Source of the DNA: Halorubrum xinjiangense
GTDB lineage: Archaea; Halobacteriota; Halobacteria; Halobacteriales; Haloferacaceae
Reading direction: 5' to 3'
Assembly (NCBI RefSeq): GCF_900102375.1
Contig: NZ_FNBO01000011.1
Coordinates: 52,870-116,869 of the forward strand
DNA: 64,000 bases
Below the pieces are notes generated by a model. The model made no database searches. It had not been told where the DNA came from and was given only the letters and a program-made list of their open reading frames with translations. Both the position numbers and the translations under genes were made by a program. Of this stretch, positions 62,491-64,000 are shown piece after piece (position 1 is the first letter of the stretch; the number at the start of each line of letters is the position of its first letter).

Positions 62491-62681
62491 ACTGCCGCGT
62501 TTGGGATACCTCAGTATTCTTCAGACAGACCATTGTCCGAACTGCTAGTCGCTGATGAGTGCGAATTGGCCGTTGATATTTCTACCAATTTAGGAAGATG
62601 TTCTGGTAACGGTACAAGATACAGGGCGCGTATGTAGCAGTATTGGCACCCAGATTGAGATCACTCGGAATATAGATTTCC
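62491..62681. other. Intergenic stretch with GATACAGGG repeat
   Basis: No gene is seen. CGGTACAAGATACAGGG at 62610-62626 is an exact copy of 13807-13823. Both lie near an IS5-type left end, but in different order relative to it. Confidence 0.5.
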
Positions 62682-62733
62682 GGCTCTGTTGAAATCCTCA
62701 GAGAGTTACATGTTCGCCGTGTAATTCGACGAG

Positions 62734-63555
62734 ATGAAGGCCCTCCCGAAGTCGCAGATTCTCCGGTTTACTGAGAAGGCGATCCATTTGGCACGCCGAG
62801 TGGTTTCTCGATACTCCTCGAAGTTCTCCAAACATCGCTATACACTTCCCCAGCACGTTGTTTTGCTGTGCCTCAAAGTTCGGAAGAACACGACCTATCG
62901 TGGCCTGCTTGACGAACTAATCGAGATGCCACGCATTCGTCACGCCCTCGGATTAGCTGAACTTCCTACGCCATCAACGCTTTGTAAGGCGTTCAACCGG
63001 CTTGATATGGCTGTCTGGCGTGCTATATTGACTCTCTCAGCGACGCTACTTCCGACGAGCGGTGTCGTTGGAGTTGATGCGTCAGGATTCGACCGCAGTC
63101 ACGCCTCAAAACACTACACGAAACGAGCCGAACTCACGATTCAGCAGCTCAAGGTGACGTTGCTGGTCGATACGGAGGTGAACGCAATTCTCGATTTACA
63201 CGTAACGACGACACGAAAACACGATAGCCAGATCGCTCCGTCGTTGATCAAGCGCAATCCCGAAGACATTGATATTCTGCTCGGTGACAAGGGCTACGAC
63301 GACCAGAAGATCAGGCGGCTCGCCCGGCAACACGAGGTTCGGCCACTGATTAAGCATCGTGAGTTCACATCACTCCACAAGGCATGGAACGCACGCTTAG
63401 ACGCTGATCTCTACGGCCAGCGGAGTCAATCCGAGACTGTGAACTCAACGCTCAAGCGAAAGTACGGTGCGTTCGTCCGCTCACGACGATGGTGGAAACA
63501 GTTCCGTGAACTCACTATCGCTTGTCTCGTTCATAATCTCGACCGGTCGCTCTGA
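62734..63555 (+). CDS. IS5-family DDE transposase (haloarchaeal type)
   Basis: The 273-residue transposase has an N-terminal helical DNA-binding part (MKALPKSQILRFTEKAIHLA) and TPSTLCKAFNRLDMAVWR. The DDE catalytic core is the first Asp in VGVDASGFDRSHASKHYTKR (about 111), the second Asp in ILLGDKGYDDQKIR (about 187) and the Glu in RSQSETVNSTLKRKYG (about 233). Length and catalytic triad are intact, so it is probably active. It may also act on the related transposase-less elements at 4.9-9.9 kb. Confidence 0.92.
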   Translation: MKALPKSQILRFTEKAIHLARRVVSRYSSKFSKHRYTLPQHVVLLCLKVRKNTTYRGLLDELIEMPRIRHALGLAELPTPSTLCKAFNRLDMAVWRAILTLSATLLPTSGVVGVDASGFDRSHASKHYTKRAELTIQQLKVTLLVDTEVNAILDLHVTTTRKHDSQIAPSLIKRNPEDIDILLGDKGYDDQKIRRLARQHEVRPLIKHREFTSLHKAWNARLDADLYGQRSQSETVNSTLKRKYGAFVRSRRWWKQFRELTIACLVHNLDRSL

Positions 63556-63568
63556 ACGGTCTATACAG

Positions 63569-63946
63569 TTATTCCGTTGCTCGATACGCCTGACCGCCAC
63601 GAACGATTCCCAGTACCGCGAGGAGGGCATACAGAACGGGCATATTTACGAGACCGAGATTCAGATAGCCGAGAACGGCGAACGCAAGTGAGAGAACTCC
63701 AACAACGATCATAATGACTGAGTACACTTTCTGAAACTTCAAGAGCAGGAACACACCAGCGACGGAGATTAACGAGAAGAGGGCGCTGAGGAAATACGAA
63801 TCGAGGTAGACGGAAACAAAAACCGCTCCGAAGAAAGCAACAACGATGAGTCCCACCCTACAGAGATTCCTCCGTAACTCCTGATCGATCACGTTGAGAG
63901 AGTTATATTCCAAGGAGAAACAGTTTATTCTTTTCGCAATTCTCAT
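63569..63946 (-). CDS. Passenger membrane protein of the IS
   Basis: The 125-residue protein has four predicted transmembrane helices (LIVVAFFGAVFVSVYL; SALFSLISVAGVFLLL; VIMIVVGVLSLAFAVLGYL; VLYALLAVLGIV). A basic first 30 residues precede them. It is convergent with the transposase (13-base gap) and lies within the terminal repeats, so it moves with the element. I do not recognise a family. Confidence 0.65.
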   Translation of the reverse strand: MRIAKRINCFSLEYNSLNVIDQELRRNLCRVGLIVVAFFGAVFVSVYLDSYFLSALFSLISVAGVFLLLKFQKVYSVIMIVVGVLSLAFAVLGYLNLGLVNMPVLYALLAVLGIVRGGQAYRATE

Positions 63947-64000
63947 CGACCGGCTGTTTCAGGCGAGAATGTGTCTGAAGAATAGGATTTCAACAAGGCC

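Larger units (their letters stand above)
62682..64000 (+). mobile_element. IS5-family insertion sequence with a passenger gene
   Basis: The left terminus GGCTCTGTTGAAATCCT (62682-62698) and the right terminus AGGATTTCAACAAGGCC (63984-64000) are inverted repeats agreeing at 15 of 17 positions. The right terminus coincides with the window end, so the target duplication cannot be read. The element holds a transposase gene 36 bases inside the left repeat and a convergent membrane protein gene. Its length (1319 bases) is greater than needed for one transposase. Confidence 0.75.

Overview
This window comes from a haloarchaeon (class Halobacteria). The proteins are strongly acidic, several genes have a TATA-like box about 25 bases upstream and no Shine-Dalgarno site (leaderless starts), and the gene content is typical of halophiles: halobacterial 2Fe-2S ferredoxin, a CheF-like taxis protein, archaeosine-pathway queDEC, and mre11-rad50-nurA-herA. 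Base composition changes sharply along the window, from GC-rich blocks to AT-richer ones around 22.9-37.5 kb. Most of the window is accessory DNA rich in nucleases, methyltransferases and mobile-element debris.

Layout. 1-4.9 kb: conserved genes (CheF-like, ferredoxin), an ADP-ribosylglycohydrolase, an AbrB-type protein, msrA and a TumE-like toxin / winged-helix pair. 4.9-16.5 kb: small gene cassettes bounded by IS5-type terminal repeats, a secreted ComEC-like hydrolase with DUF3006, a rhomboid, a uracil-DNA glycosylase-like gene inside a transposase-less element, exonuclease VII with a membrane anchor, a PGF-CTERM surface protein and a glycosyltransferase/GH16 pair. 16.7-22.9 kb: a tight, translationally coupled operon of CRISPR-like RAMP proteins (Cas7-like, Cas5/6-like, a zinc protein) with a YprB-like exonuclease and an HNH nuclease. 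It has no CRISPR array, no cas1/cas2, a structured leader and a divergent regulator. 22.9-39 kb: a defence island with a GHKL ATPase-nuclease, a degenerate LAGLIDADG protein, a DndD-like ATPase, a phosphorothioation-associated small protein, a PLD-helicase, three DNA methyltransferases (one fused to a GHKL ATPase) and a PD-(D/E)XK protein. 39-42 kb: a membrane zincin and queDEC. 42-57.4 kb: a stretch framed by two copies of the queC 3' end, holding nuclease-like genes, a metallo-beta-lactamase protein and mre11-rad50-nurA-herA. 57.4-64 kb: hypothetical genes, small zinc-ribbon proteins and an IS5-family element with a passenger membrane protein.

How the genes work together. Mre11-Rad50-NurA-HerA is the archaeal DNA-end resection machine, in one coupled operon. 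QueD-QueE-QueC make preQ0 for archaeosine in tRNA. The RAMP operon looks like a CRISPR effector complex detached from adaptation and arrays. The Dnd-like island pairs restriction-type components of phosphorothioation systems with methyltransferases instead of sulfur-modification enzymes, which may be a new hybrid. The IS5 transposase near the right edge could mobilise in trans the cassettes found at 4.9, 8.3 and 9.4 kb, because they share its terminal repeats.

Limits. All family assignments are by eye from motifs. No database search, folding program or alignment tool was used. No rRNA or CRISPR array was seen and no tRNA gene was recognised.
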